From: Scytonema hofmannii PCC 7110
GTDB lineage: Bacteria > Cyanobacteriota > Cyanobacteriia > Cyanobacteriales > Nostocaceae
Assembly: GCF_000346485.2 (NCBI RefSeq)
Contig: NZ_KQ976354.1
Span: 6,628,882 to 6,692,881, forward strand
Length of the DNA stretch: 64,000 bases
Reading direction: 5' to 3'
Shown here: in pieces, positions 25,660 to 35,032 of the stretch
Numbering within the stretch: the first letter of the stretch is position 1
Layout: every line of letters starts with the position of its first letter
Made by a program: the position numbers and the translations under genes
The notes under the pieces: generated by a model
Databases searched by the model: none
What the model was told of the DNA's origin: nothing
The model's input: only the letters and a program-made list of their open reading frames with translations

Positions 25660-26760
25660 ATGGCGATTATTTCCTCGAAAAAACAGCCTCAAGATCCAAA
25701 TGAAAACCCAAAAAAGCGCCATGAGTCAGGCGCATCACCCCCTAAAGACAATCTTTTGCAACCCGAAGCAGCTATTGACGAAGGTAAGCAAGAAGAAAGT
25801 ATACGACCACAGAGATTTGCAGACTACATTGGGCAAAAGGATTTAAAAGAGGTCTTGGAAATCGCCATCAAGGCAGCTAAGTCAAGAGGTGAAGTGCTGG
25901 ATCACCTCTTACTGTACGGTCCTCCGGGTTTGGGCAAAACAACAATGGCGATGATTTTAGCGTCCGAGATGGGGGTAAATTGCAAAATCACCAGTGCGCC
26001 AGCTTTAGAACGTCCTAGAGATATTGTTGGGTTATTAGTGAATTTAAAACCAGGGGATATTCTGTTTATCGATGAAATTCATCGACTGTCAAGAATGACA
26101 GAAGAAATTTTATACCCTGCTATGGAAGATTATCGTTTAGACATTACCATTGGTAAAGGTTCTAGCGCCCGGACTCGGAGTTTACCACTATCAAAGTTTA
26201 CCTTGGTTGGAGCCACAACTCGCGCAGGCGCACTGACTTCACCACTGCGCGATCGCTTTGGCTTAATTCAAAAATTGCGGTTTTACGAAGTCGATGAACT
26301 GAGCAAAATTGTACTGCGAAGCGCCCAATTCCTTCAAACAGCGATCGCAGAAGATGGAGCAGCAGAAATTGCCCGTCGTGCTCGCGGAACGCCCCGTATC
26401 GCCAACAGGTTACTTAAGCGAGTACGTGATTACGCACAAGTCAAATCTTCTGGAGAGATTAACGAACTAGTCGCAGCAGAAGCATTGGAACTGTTTCAAG
26501 TAGATCCTTGTGGATTGGATTGGACTGACCGTCGGATGTTAACCGTCATCATAGAACAATTTAATGGAGGTCCGGTAGGATTGGAAACAATTGCTGCAGC
26601 AACGGGAGAAGATACGCAAACTATTGAGGAAGTGTACGAACCCTATCTCATGCAAATAAGTTATTTGCAACGGACTCCTCGCGGAAGAATGGCGACAGCA
26701 TCAGCGTATAAGCATCTGGGTTACAAGCCTCCCAATCAACAGTTATCTCTTTTGCCGTAA
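25660..26760 (+). CDS. ruvB: Holliday junction branch migration helicase RuvB
   Basis: 366 residues from ATG 25660 (a TTG at 25645 lies in frame). The N-terminal 45 residues are a low-complexity extension common in cyanobacteria. Then [18 protein letters not shown], Walker [10 protein letters not shown], Walker [16 protein letters not shown] and the sensor 2/arginine region [18 protein letters not shown] follow, ending in the winged-helix domain ([12 protein letters not shown]). RuvB is the ring ATPase that drives branch migration with RuvA. Confidence 0.97.
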   Translation: MAIISSKKQPQDPNENPKKRHESGASPPKDNLLQPEAAIDEGKQEESIRPQRFADYIGQKDLKEVLEIAIKAAKSRGEVLDHLLLYGPPGLGKTTMAMILASEMGVNCKITSAPALERPRDIVGLLVNLKPGDILFIDEIHRLSRMTEEILYPAMEDYRLDITIGKGSSARTRSLPLSKFTLVGATTRAGALTSPLRDRFGLIQKLRFYEVDELSKIVLRSAQFLQTAIAEDGAAEIARRARGTPRIANRLLKRVRDYAQVKSSGEINELVAAEALELFQVDPCGLDWTDRRMLTVIIEQFNGGPVGLETIAAATGEDTQTIEEVYEPYLMQISYLQRTPRGRMATASAYKHLGYKPPNQQLSLLP

Positions 26761-26885
26761 TTTTATTGATTGTGGGGTATTCAATGATTGTGGGGTGGGC
26801 GTCTCGCCTGCCCACTGCTCTGGAACGGGCGAGACGCCCGTACCACAAGAAACAAGAAACAAGAAACAAGAAACAAGAAATATTT
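26761..26885. repeat. Intergenic repeats: gggcg hairpin and AAGAAAC tandem heptamer
   Basis: gggcgtctcgcc (26797-26808) with the inverted gggcgagacgcccgt (about 26828-26842) form a hairpin, followed by five tandem copies of caagaaa/aagaaac at about 26844-26880. It separates ruvB from the TPR gene. Confidence 0.75.
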
Positions 26886-26901
26886 TTGTCAATAAACACC
26901 A

Positions 26902-27708
26902 ATGCTAAGACTTATTGGGATTTTGCTAAGTGTATTGCTAATATTTGGTTGGGTTGAGCCTTCTTTAGCGGCAACTCTACCATTGAATCTCACTCCAGAA
27001 CAGTTACATCAGCAAGATGAGTTTGCTAACCAAGCTTTTGCTGCTACAGATAAAGGTGATTTTGCCACCGCCGAATTATACTGGACGAAGATTATAGAGC
27101 AATTTCCTGATAATCCAGCTGCTTGGAGTAATCGGGGGAATTCCAGAGTGAGTCAGAATAAATTGCAAGAGGCTCTGGCTGACTATAATAAAGCTGTGGA
27201 ACTTGCACCAAATGTGACCGACCCCTACTTAAATCGCGGTACGGCATTGGAAGGGTTGGGAAGGTGGAATGATGCGATCGCAGATTACGATCGCGTTCTG
27301 GAACTTGACCCTAAAGATGCTATGGCATATAACAATCGGGGAAATGCTCTATCAGGTTTGGGAAAATGGGAAGAGGCGATCGCAGACTATAAAAAATGTA
27401 ATGAAATTGCTCCCAATTTTGCCTTTGCTCGTGCCAACTATGCCCTAGCGTTGTATGAAACTGGCAAAGTAAATGAAGCAATTCGCGAAATGCGAAATAT
27501 TACTCGTAAATATCCGAAGTTTGCTGATGTGCGTGCTGCGCTCACAGCTGCTTACTGGGTAAGCGGACAAAAAGGAGAAGCAGAAAGCAACTGGGTATCG
27601 GCATATGGGCTTGACCCCCGCTACAAAGATATTAATTGGGTAGCCCATATCCGTCGTTGGCCCCCTAGCTTAGTCGCCGCCTTGGAAAAGTTTTTGACAC
27701 TTAAGTAG
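26902..27708 (+). CDS. Exported TPR protein
   Basis: 268 residues. A signal peptide occupies residues 1-24 (LIGILLSVLLIFGW, cleavage after SLA-A). At least four tetratricopeptide repeats follow (AAWSNRGNSRVSQNKLQEALADYNKAVELAP; PYLNRGTALEGLGRWNDAIADYDRVLELDP; and two more), ending with a partly diverged repeat. It is therefore a protein-protein scaffold in the periplasm or thylakoid lumen. The specific partner is not evident; similar proteins are widespread in cyanobacteria. Confidence 0.88.
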   Translation: MLRLIGILLSVLLIFGWVEPSLAATLPLNLTPEQLHQQDEFANQAFAATDKGDFATAELYWTKIIEQFPDNPAAWSNRGNSRVSQNKLQEALADYNKAVELAPNVTDPYLNRGTALEGLGRWNDAIADYDRVLELDPKDAMAYNNRGNALSGLGKWEEAIADYKKCNEIAPNFAFARANYALALYETGKVNEAIREMRNITRKYPKFADVRAALTAAYWVSGQKGEAESNWVSAYGLDPRYKDINWVAHIRRWPPSLVAALEKFLTLK

Positions 27709-27898
27709 CCGTCATAAACTGGGCATTGGGCATGGGGCATTGATTATTTCCCCCCACTCCCAACTCCCAACTCCCTATTTTCAAGAAAGTGCATAAGTAG
27801 ATGTGACTGACACCTATTAAAAATATAAGCTGCCATTGCGTAGCTATACTTAGTATGGTTTCATATCTTTAAAGTCACGTTAAGTAGCAACTTTTACC

Positions 27899-29170
27899 AT
27901 GACTCATTTTGGATTAATCTGTCCTGCATCCACCGGTCACCTCAACACCATGCTTCCCTTGGGGAAAGAACTGCAAAATCGGGGTCATCGCGTTACTTTA
28001 ATTGGGGTACTGGATGCTAAATCTAAAACGATCGCAGCAGGATTGGAATTCCGAGCCGTTGGTGAATCTGAGTTTCCTATTGGGACGATGGCTCAAGGTT
28101 TGACAGAATTGGGGAAACTTAATGGATTGGCAGCAACAAAATACACTGTTGACCTATTGAAGCAAGGAACTGTAATTATCCTTCAGGATGCACCAAAAGT
28201 CATCAAAGAGATAGGTGTAGAAGCACTATTAGTAGACCAAGTTTCATCAGGGGGTGCATCTGTTGCAGAATCTCTGGGTATTCCCTTTATAACTATATGC
28301 AGTGCTGTAGTTCTCAATCGAGAACCTGGTGTTCCCCCTCATTTTACAAACTGGCGTTACAATCCAGCGTGGTGGGCGCGTCTACGCAATCAAATGGGTT
28401 ACAAATTACTAAAAAGCGTGAGTAACCCTATTGGGAAAGTCATAGCTGAATATCGACAACAGCACAATTTGCCCCTACCCTCTCGCTCTAATGATGCTTT
28501 TTCTCCACTCGCTCAAATTAGTCAACAACCAGCAGAATTTGAATTTCCAAGGCAGAATTTGCCCAAATGGTTCCACTTTACAGGTCCCTATCATAATTTA
28601 ACTGGTCGTGAATCTGTAACTTTTCCATACGATAAGTTGACTGGAAAACGGTTAATTTATGCCTCACTTGGGACTGTACAAAATCGTCTCCAGTATGTTT
28701 TTCAAGATATTGCTCGAGCGTGTGAGGGGTTAGATGTTCAGTTGGTGATGTCTTTGGGAGGCGCACTCGCACCAGAAGCACTACCCAACCTACCCGGAAA
28801 TCCTCTAGTTGTTAAATATGCACCTCAGTTGGAATTGCTTCAAAAAGCCAGCCTCACAATTACTCATGCAGGAATGAATACCACACTGGAATGCTTAAAT
28901 CATGGTGTACCAATGGTTGCCATTCCCATTGCCAATGACCAACCAGGGATAGCCGCACGTATTGCTTGGACTAGAACAGGTGAAGTTGTTCCCCTGCAAA
29001 AATTGAGTGTTCCTAGATTGCGAGAGGCGATCGAGCGAGTTTTGACACAAGACTCTTACAAGCAGAATGCTTTAAGGTTGCAAGAAGCTATTCGTAAGGC
29101 GGGAGGAGTGACTCGCGCTGCTGATATTGTGGAAAAGGCTGTATCGACTGGGGTACCAATTTTAGCTTAA
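27899..29170 (+). CDS. GT1-type glycosyltransferase (paralogue a)
   Basis: 423 residues, a GT-B enzyme of the UGT/macrolide-transferase type. The N-terminal acceptor domain begins FGLICPASTGHLNTMLPLGKEL, and the C-terminal nucleotide-sugar site shows TITHAGMNTTLECLNHGVPMVAIPIANDQPGIAARI, the conserved H-x-G-x-x-(T/S) and D-Q motif of the family. It transfers a sugar from a UDP-sugar to a small or lipid acceptor, unknown here. No signal peptide. It is 60-odd bp upstream of a GT11-like gene, and a close paralogue follows that gene, so the three likely act on one glycoconjugate. Confidence 0.9.
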   Translation: MTHFGLICPASTGHLNTMLPLGKELQNRGHRVTLIGVLDAKSKTIAAGLEFRAVGESEFPIGTMAQGLTELGKLNGLAATKYTVDLLKQGTVIILQDAPKVIKEIGVEALLVDQVSSGGASVAESLGIPFITICSAVVLNREPGVPPHFTNWRYNPAWWARLRNQMGYKLLKSVSNPIGKVIAEYRQQHNLPLPSRSNDAFSPLAQISQQPAEFEFPRQNLPKWFHFTGPYHNLTGRESVTFPYDKLTGKRLIYASLGTVQNRLQYVFQDIARACEGLDVQLVMSLGGALAPEALPNLPGNPLVVKYAPQLELLQKASLTITHAGMNTTLECLNHGVPMVAIPIANDQPGIAARIAWTRTGEVVPLQKLSVPRLREAIERVLTQDSYKQNALRLQEAIRKAGGVTRAADIVEKAVSTGVPILA

Positions 29171-29229
29171 GTAACGGATATACGTTCAGGTAAAAGATTG
29201 ACAAACCTAGAATTGTTTTGAGTTCATAC

Positions 29230-30483
29230 ATGGAAAAATCAAAATATACTACTGAAAGCGAAACCAATAGAGTGTTTAGCGTCTTTGAAACTTTTAACAA
29301 AGATGCAGCAAGTGCCAAAATTTCATCGACAGACAGTGATGCAACTGCCAGTGAACCTGTTCTCACAATGTCCAGTCTTGGTAAATTGGGACGATTCGGC
29401 AATCAGTTGTTTCAGTATGCTTTCTTAAGAATTTGTGCAAAAAAAAGCGGAGCAAGGGTAGAGTGTCCTCCGTGGATTGGTCAAACTCTCTTTGGACATA
29501 ACGATGCACCCATTTCCCGACGCTTACCTCCTGCAATTGAGCATAAGGACTTCGGAAAAAGTTTGTTTGATGTTATTCCAGAATTCATTCCTTATCTTGA
29601 AAAACTAGCTGATGCAAAAAGTTATCGGATAGATTCAAAAGTGCTGGAGTCCGATCTAGCTAACGTAGATTTATGGGGTTTCTTCCAATTGGAAACCCGA
29701 CTACTCAAACCAAATCAAGAATTTTTTCGGTCACTTTTCCAGCCAGTTCAGGAACTAAAGTTACCGTTGAAGGAGGGTCTGAATAAACTTTCTGCCAAAG
29801 GTAAAACAATCATTGGAATTCATATTAGACGAGGGGATTACATTACAGAAGCAAGGGTTGGATTTACATTGGTATTTCCTACAAAATGGTATCGTGAATG
29901 GCTCGACAGTATATGGAACGAATTAGAAGATCCTATTCTTTACCTTTGTAGCGACGATCTCGATAGCATTATTCCAGAATTTGAAAAATTTTCTCCTGTG
30001 ACTTGGAGAGATTTGGAAGTGAACCTACCAGAAAGAATGCAAGCTTTGAACATAGAGTTTTACATCGACTTCTTTATGTTAAGCAAGTGCGACGTAGTTT
30101 GCATCAGCAATAGTAACTTCAGCTTCGTTGCTTGTATGCTAAATGAGCGTGGCAAGATGTTTGTTCGTCCCCACTGGAATTTCTCTACAAAGTTTACCGT
30201 TTTTGACCCTTGGGATAGTGAACCATTGTTGTGGTTAGGAGGTCAACAGACAAAATTTAGTAAAAGTTGGGCTGATATCTTATACACAACTTATGTTACT
30301 CAAGGTTTTTGGGTAATGCTTAAAAGTATATGTATTTACGCTCCTAGTAGCTACATGAGAGGTTTAGGTCTTCGAGCATATTTGGGTTATCAAATTCAAG
30401 GGGTCGTTGGTGTAGTTAAGAGCTTGTTGTATACATTAGGTTGGCGTTCTGTGTGGCAACAATCACAAATAACTTCAAAATAA
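29230..30483 (+). CDS. GT11-like (alpha-1,2-fucosyltransferase family) protein
   Basis: 417 residues from ATG 29230; a TTG at 29218 adds 4. After about 55 loosely structured residues comes LGKLGRFGNQLFQYAFLRI, the G-N-Q-(L/M)-F-Q-Y start of GT11, and near residue 197 IGIHIRRGDYI, the H-x-R-R-x-D-Y GDP-fucose-binding motif. CISNSNFSFVA near 295 fits the later SNSTFSWW region, with the WW replaced. A fucosyl- or related 6-deoxyhexosyl-transferase is likely. The extra C-terminal hydrophobic part (AYLGYQIQGVVGVVKSLLY) might be membrane-associated. Flanking genes are two GT1 paralogues. Confidence 0.8.
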   Translation: MEKSKYTTESETNRVFSVFETFNKDAASAKISSTDSDATASEPVLTMSSLGKLGRFGNQLFQYAFLRICAKKSGARVECPPWIGQTLFGHNDAPISRRLPPAIEHKDFGKSLFDVIPEFIPYLEKLADAKSYRIDSKVLESDLANVDLWGFFQLETRLLKPNQEFFRSLFQPVQELKLPLKEGLNKLSAKGKTIIGIHIRRGDYITEARVGFTLVFPTKWYREWLDSIWNELEDPILYLCSDDLDSIIPEFEKFSPVTWRDLEVNLPERMQALNIEFYIDFFMLSKCDVVCISNSNFSFVACMLNERGKMFVRPHWNFSTKFTVFDPWDSEPLLWLGGQQTKFSKSWADILYTTYVTQGFWVMLKSICIYAPSSYMRGLGLRAYLGYQIQGVVGVVKSLLYTLGWRSVWQQSQITSK

Positions 30484-30515
30484 TAAACAAGTATCGTTTC
30501 AAAGAAAAAGCGCAT

Positions 30516-31799
30516 ATGGCTCATATTGGTATTGTCTGCCCTTCAGAAACTGGTCATCTCAATCCCATGCTTGGATTAGGGAGAGAACTTCAAAAGCGCG
30601 GTCATGATGTTACTGTCTTTCAGCTTCTTGATACCCAACAAAAGGTGGTCTCATCTGGACTAAAATGTCATGTCATTGGACAGTCTGAATTCCCAATAGG
30701 TTCAATGCTCCAACGCGCTGCTACGCTAGGGAAACTTAGTGGGATTGCTGGGGTACGTTACACAATCGAATTTGGAAAACGAGAAGTTGCAATGACTCTG
30801 CGGGAATTACCAGATACCATTAAAGCAGCAGATATAGACATACTATTAATCGATCAGGCTAGACGCGAGGTTGGATCTGTTGCAGAGTTTCTAGATATTC
30901 CATTTATAAGCGTATGCAATGCCTTAATTTTTAATGTAGAAAGTAAGATACCCCCTGGTTTTACAACCTGGAGTTATAATCCGTCATGGTGGGCATCTGT
31001 ACGTAACCAAGTAGGCTACTCGTTGATTAAGCGCTTAGCACAACCAATATTGGCTCTAGTAAACGATTATCGTCAGCAGTGGAAATTGTCTCCGCATACT
31101 AGTGCTAATGATGCCTACTCTAAACTGGCGCAAATCAGTCAACAACCTGCTGAGTTTGAATTTCCCAGACAACATTTGCCTCCGTGCTTTCATTTCACAG
31201 GTCCTTTTGTTGACTCAGCCAGTCGAGAACCTGTGTATTTCCCTTTTGAAAAGTTAACTGGGCAACCGCTGATTTACGCTTCTATGGGAACTTTGCAAAA
31301 TCGTCAGAAAGAGATTTTCCAATATGTTGCAAAAGCTTGTGTAGGATTGGATGCTCAGTTAATCATTTCTCTAGGTGGTGGAAATACTCCCGAATCTATG
31401 CCAAAGCTTCCAGGCGCACCCTTGATTGTCGGATATGCGCCCCAATTGGAACTGCTCAAGAAAGCAACTCTCACTATTACTCACGGAGGTCTGAATACTG
31501 TTCTTGAATCTTTAAGCAATGGAGTGCCAATGGTTACAATACCTGTTACCAATGACCAACCCGGCGTCGCAGCACGTTTAGCTTGGACTGGTGCTGGAGA
31601 AATGCTGCCCTTGTCTCGCTTAAGTATTCCTAAACTGCGAGATGCTGTTCAACGAGTGCTAACGGAAGATTCTTACGGAAAGCAAGCAGTGCGTTTACAA
31701 GAAGCAATTCGCCGAGCAGGCGGTCTGAGGCGTGCTGCTGATATTATCGAAAAGGTTGTATCCACAGGTAAACCAGTCTTAGGAACTATGGGCGGGTGA
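30516..31799 (+). CDS. GT1-type glycosyltransferase (paralogue b)
   Basis: 427 residues from ATG 30516, chosen because MAHIGIVCPSETGHLNPM aligns with the start of paralogue a; upstream in-frame codons overlap the GT11 gene. Donor site: TITHGGLNTVLESLSNGVPMVTIPVTNDQPGVAARL. It is similar to the 27899 gene over its whole length, including WSYNPSWWASVRNQVGYSL and QISQQPAEFEFPRQ. The pair therefore arose by duplication and may add successive sugars. Starts 32 bp after the GT11 stop, so co-transcription is likely. Confidence 0.9.
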   Translation: MAHIGIVCPSETGHLNPMLGLGRELQKRGHDVTVFQLLDTQQKVVSSGLKCHVIGQSEFPIGSMLQRAATLGKLSGIAGVRYTIEFGKREVAMTLRELPDTIKAADIDILLIDQARREVGSVAEFLDIPFISVCNALIFNVESKIPPGFTTWSYNPSWWASVRNQVGYSLIKRLAQPILALVNDYRQQWKLSPHTSANDAYSKLAQISQQPAEFEFPRQHLPPCFHFTGPFVDSASREPVYFPFEKLTGQPLIYASMGTLQNRQKEIFQYVAKACVGLDAQLIISLGGGNTPESMPKLPGAPLIVGYAPQLELLKKATLTITHGGLNTVLESLSNGVPMVTIPVTNDQPGVAARLAWTGAGEMLPLSRLSIPKLRDAVQRVLTEDSYGKQAVRLQEAIRRAGGLRRAADIIEKVVSTGKPVLGTMGG

Positions 31800-31904
31800 T
31801 GGCTACGTTAACCGTACTAAATTTCTTAGAGGATTTGGTGATACTTTGTACTTAAAATACCGTTTGGTCTGATGATTAGTGCTTGTTTTCTACTTCAAAG
31901 TATG

Positions 31905-32858
31905 TCAAAGCAGGTCACGAAGTCCTTCAAAGTATGATTCAATTTGATCCCATGTTGGATATTCTGCATAACAGAGAGTACTACATTGCTTATTGTATTC
32001 TTTAATAAGCATTTGCCGAAGTTCACCTGTGGGGAAAAGAGCTTCACTCTTGGAAAACTTTATATCTTCAGGAGGAGAATAATTTGGGAAATGCTGTTGA
32101 CTAATGTTATGGCAATCTTGTCTAATTTCGCTGTATTCTTCACTATTAAGCATTTTCTGAACTTCGTTTTTTTGGGCTAGCTGGAAAAGATCGTAGTAAT
32201 GTCTAGCACTCGTTCCTATTGGTTCCTGCTGTTTTTTGTAACTTACAACTTTAGAATCTATAGCGAATAACTTTTCTACAAAAGTTCTCCGGAAATGCAA
32301 TAATTGCATGGGAAATGGCAATTCATCTTCAGCTTCAAGAGTTTCACCAATTTCTTGTAAAAATTTGGCTATGTAAGAAGATAACAAAATATTTTCTTGA
32401 GGATAAATCCCGCTACGTGTTCCTATTTCTAGGAATATACGGTTAGAAATAGCGCTATTACCTGAAAATTGTTGGACATAGTTAAAAAAACTATGGCGGT
32501 AGACTCCCTTCTTGTACTTCTTATCCTTAAACGTTAAACCTGGATGTTGGCTCACTGAATTCTCTAATGCCGTTAGCTCCCAATCAACTTTCGTATTACT
32601 AAGACGTGGGTTGAATGCATCGCGATTCAAAAACAGGTCGATGTCTTCTGAAAACCTTTCTATCAACTTCCATCCTTTAGCAAGACTAGTTCCGCCTTTG
32701 AAAATGACTTGAGTTGGGTACAGAAGCGCAACAATTCTTAGCACTTCTGTGACGTAGTAGTCTTTCTCAATGAACTGTGCAGTTAAACCAGGTCGAGCAA
32801 AGTAGTTTTCAGCAGCTTTGACAGCATCTTGAAAATCAGAGTGCTCAAAAAGTCTCAC
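31905..32858 (-). CDS. AbiEii-type nucleotidyltransferase toxin
   Basis: 317 residues, AbiEii/DUF1814 family. The start LTAQFIEKDYYVTEVLRIVALL, then QVIFKGGTSLAKGWKLIERFSEDIDLFLNRD, gives the nucleotidyltransferase G-G-T-S and D-x-D motifs (SEDIDLF), and RHYYDLFQLAQ is the conserved C-terminal helix. AbiEii/MenT toxins add nucleotides to tRNA or other targets; AbiE acts as a type IV phage-abortive system. Start is GTG 32856-32858, overlapping the AbiEi stop by 4 nt (GTGA). Fragments of a second copy lie at 33815 and 36719. Confidence 0.9.
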   Translation of the reverse strand: MRLFEHSDFQDAVKAAENYFARPGLTAQFIEKDYYVTEVLRIVALLYPTQVIFKGGTSLAKGWKLIERFSEDIDLFLNRDAFNPRLSNTKVDWELTALENSVSQHPGLTFKDKKYKKGVYRHSFFNYVQQFSGNSAISNRIFLEIGTRSGIYPQENILLSSYIAKFLQEIGETLEAEDELPFPMQLLHFRRTFVEKLFAIDSKVVSYKKQQEPIGTSARHYYDLFQLAQKNEVQKMLNSEEYSEIRQDCHNISQQHFPNYSPPEDIKFSKSEALFPTGELRQMLIKEYNKQCSTLCYAEYPTWDQIESYFEGLRDLL

Positions 32859-33580
32859 TTAGCTTGCCACTCCTTTGCATAGCGAAGATTTCTCAGTTTG
32901 CCAAAATCAAACCGAGATGTCGGTTTCAATCCTTGTCGAAGCTTCTCTAAACTAGCGCGACTTTTCCCAATTTCCTGTCCGATCGCACCTAACATGGCTC
33001 GAACTCGCGGAGGTTCTGTATCTGCTACTTCTAAAAGTCTCTCAAAGCATGAGTCTTCTCGGAAATAATTAAGTAGTCGTTGCTTTGTTTCCCTAGCAGA
33101 CAACTCGCTCAATTCTCCTTTGCACCTCAAGAAATCTAGCAAGGATGCTTCAGTGTCAGATAACTCATTCCAAGTCGATGGTCTACGAGTGTGAAGCCGA
33201 GCACGAGAGCCAATGATTTTTCTAGGAGCACTGTTAGCAGATGTAGCAAATTCCCCGTGTACTGAGTTTTGAGTTGTAAATCCCAATAGATTAGCTGCAC
33301 TGACTCCTGCAGGGTGTAAGTTCATTAACAAATGACGTTCTCTTGCCAGTTTTTGAATCTCGCTGTGACATGGGTGACTGCGACCAAACCTCGTCATCCG
33401 TGGACGGTAGTAGAGACCTTTACTGACTCGTTCTAAGGTTCCCTCTTTTACCATTCGCGAGAGTGTTTTGCTTACCGCAGTAGCAGGAAGTGACGAGAAG
33501 TCGGCATACATCCAATATCCTTCTTCGCGGGTCTCTATTGTCTTGCGGATATATTTTGCAACATTTTTAGGCTTTTCCAT
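32855..33580 (-). CDS. AbiEi-type antitoxin (winged helix, DUF6088-like)
   Basis: 241 residues from ATG 33578-33580 (an upstream TTG would add 9). The N-terminal winged helix reads VAKYIRKTIETREEGYWMYADFSSLPATAVSKTLSRMVKEGTLERVSKGLYYRP, the hallmark of AbiEi and DUF6088 proteins, followed by a core with GVSAANLLGFTTQN. In type IV systems AbiEi represses the operon and counters the nucleotidyltransferase toxin without a stable complex. Gene order (antitoxin first, 4-nt overlap with toxin) is typical. Confidence 0.88.
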   Translation of the reverse strand: MEKPKNVAKYIRKTIETREEGYWMYADFSSLPATAVSKTLSRMVKEGTLERVSKGLYYRPRMTRFGRSHPCHSEIQKLARERHLLMNLHPAGVSAANLLGFTTQNSVHGEFATSANSAPRKIIGSRARLHTRRPSTWNELSDTEASLLDFLRCKGELSELSARETKQRLLNYFREDSCFERLLEVADTEPPRVRAMLGAIGQEIGKSRASLEKLRQGLKPTSRFDFGKLRNLRYAKEWQAK

Positions 33581-33814
33581 TTGCCTGCTAGTAAGACTTA
33601 GACTCAATTCTATTGTGTTTTATCTTCTCTAATGTGTCAAGTTTTTTTGCGAAAAAACTTGACATAATTCATTGGCGCGTAAGTTAGGTTTTAACGATAA
33701 TTGAGGTGTTAGAACCCCGTTTCTTAAAGAAACCTATTAACGCTGCATCCATTTCGAGGAGTTGATATTCTTACCGCTACGCAGTTTTTAGAAATTTTAT
33801 CAGACGGGGGAAAT

Positions 33815-33850
33815 GAACTGTGCTGTTAAACCAGGTCGAGCAAAGTAGTT
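33815..33850. repeat. Fragment of abiEii (duplicate of 32773-32808)
   Basis: gaactgtgctgttaaaccag and the following gtcgagcaaagtagtt differ from the intact abiEii at one base. Orientation is the same as the intact gene. It ends immediately before the ATG of the nucleotidyltransferase-like gene. Confidence 0.9.
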
Positions 33851-33852
33851 AA

Positions 33853-34954
33853 ATGAACGATAATGTTTTGATATTTTTAAAGAAACTTTACAGCTCTGCC
33901 TTTTCGGATTTCGAGAACATGTATGTGGTGGGGAGCACCTCCAGAAGACTGCTCCATGTCGGCGTGGATGCTAGCCAGCCTCCGATGGAGCCTGTGAATT
34001 CCATCCTGGACATCGATATCGTTGCCGGGCCGATCACCGCTCGTCCCGATACGGTATTCCTGCGGGATATTGCGGAGAAGCTGCTCTCGCTCGAACTTCC
34101 CGGAACTCGACCTGATAAGAAAACTTTAGGACTTACGCACTGTACAAATTGACAATCATATGCATCAACGGATAATGGTCGTTTCCGACTTGTAGGGGCG
34201 CAATGCCTTGCGCCCCTACGCTGGGTGATGTTGGTTCTCATTCGTTCAAAATCAAACGTTGAGGCGCTAAAAATGCCTACATTATATATTACAGTTTCTG
34301 TCAATGCGTAAGTCCTAAACTTCTAAAATCAAGGAATCTGAAAATTTGGCACGCATCGCCACGCAAACTTCATTCCAAGAAGGCTACTCCTTGGAATTTG
34401 AGGTCAAGTTATACCGAGAAATTTCTGATGCTGATCGTAATAAGCCGACGACCTTGATGCGGAGAAAGGTGCTCATCAAGGAAGATTTCAGCGCCAACAC
34501 CCTTGCAGCTCTTTCGAGCGAACCGCTGGACGACTTGTCCGAGAAAGGATTGGTGTTGCTGGATCGCCATGACCAGCCTATCAGAAACCATGTCGCGCTA
34601 TGCGATGACAAGGCATCGTATTTGGAAACAAACGAATCCCGGTCCTATTTTTTAAGACGTGTCTGCTATGATCTGTCCACCTGTGGTGTGGTCTTGCCTC
34701 AACAGGATCGCCAGTGGATGCAATCCGACTTTTTTCCCGCGTTGAAAAGCCGGGAACCGGAGGAGCGCGATTTCGAGTATGGATGTGACATGCTTCTCCG
34801 CATGCGGCGGGGACTCGATTTCGCTCCGGCTGTCGAGATGCTGAAAGAAGAGAATTACCTAGTTTGGCTCTTGAATTGCTTACCGGAAGTTCAGGAAGAT
34901 ATCTTTCAAAGCATGGCGCTTGATCGGTTTTCCTTTCCTGCTCTGTTTCATTAA
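33853..34954 (+). pseudogene. Nucleotidyltransferase-like gene split by a MITE
   Basis: The first part (33853-34126, 91 codons) reads FENMYVVGSTSRRLLHVGVD and SILDIDIVAGPI, a pattern like the G-S and D-x-D strands of polymerase-beta-type nucleotidyltransferases. The frame is broken by a 191-bp element at 34127-34317. Removing the element and one copy of its 5-bp duplication (aactt) joins codon 91 to TCT AAA ATC AAG and continues in frame through LARIATQTSFQEGYSLEFEV to the stop at 34954, giving one 301-residue protein. Codons are richer in G and C than in the neighbours, suggesting transfer. The protein family is not recognised further. It lies between fragments of a second abiE copy. Confidence 0.75.
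34127..34317. mobile_element. 191-bp MITE with 13-bp perfect terminal inverted repeats
   Basis: The ends are taggacttacgca and tgcgtaagtccta, flanked by direct repeats aactt (34122-34126 and 34318-34322). The interior has a palindrome around ggggcgcaatgccttgcgcccc. It is too small to encode a transposase and must be mobilised in trans. A partial end (atgcgtaagtctta) occurs near 41453. Confidence 0.93.
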
Positions 34955-35032
34955 TCAAAGCTTATTGACATAAAAATCTCTTACCGTATTTTACTACACT
35001 CTTTACACTGCTTGGTTTTCGGACTTTTTCTC

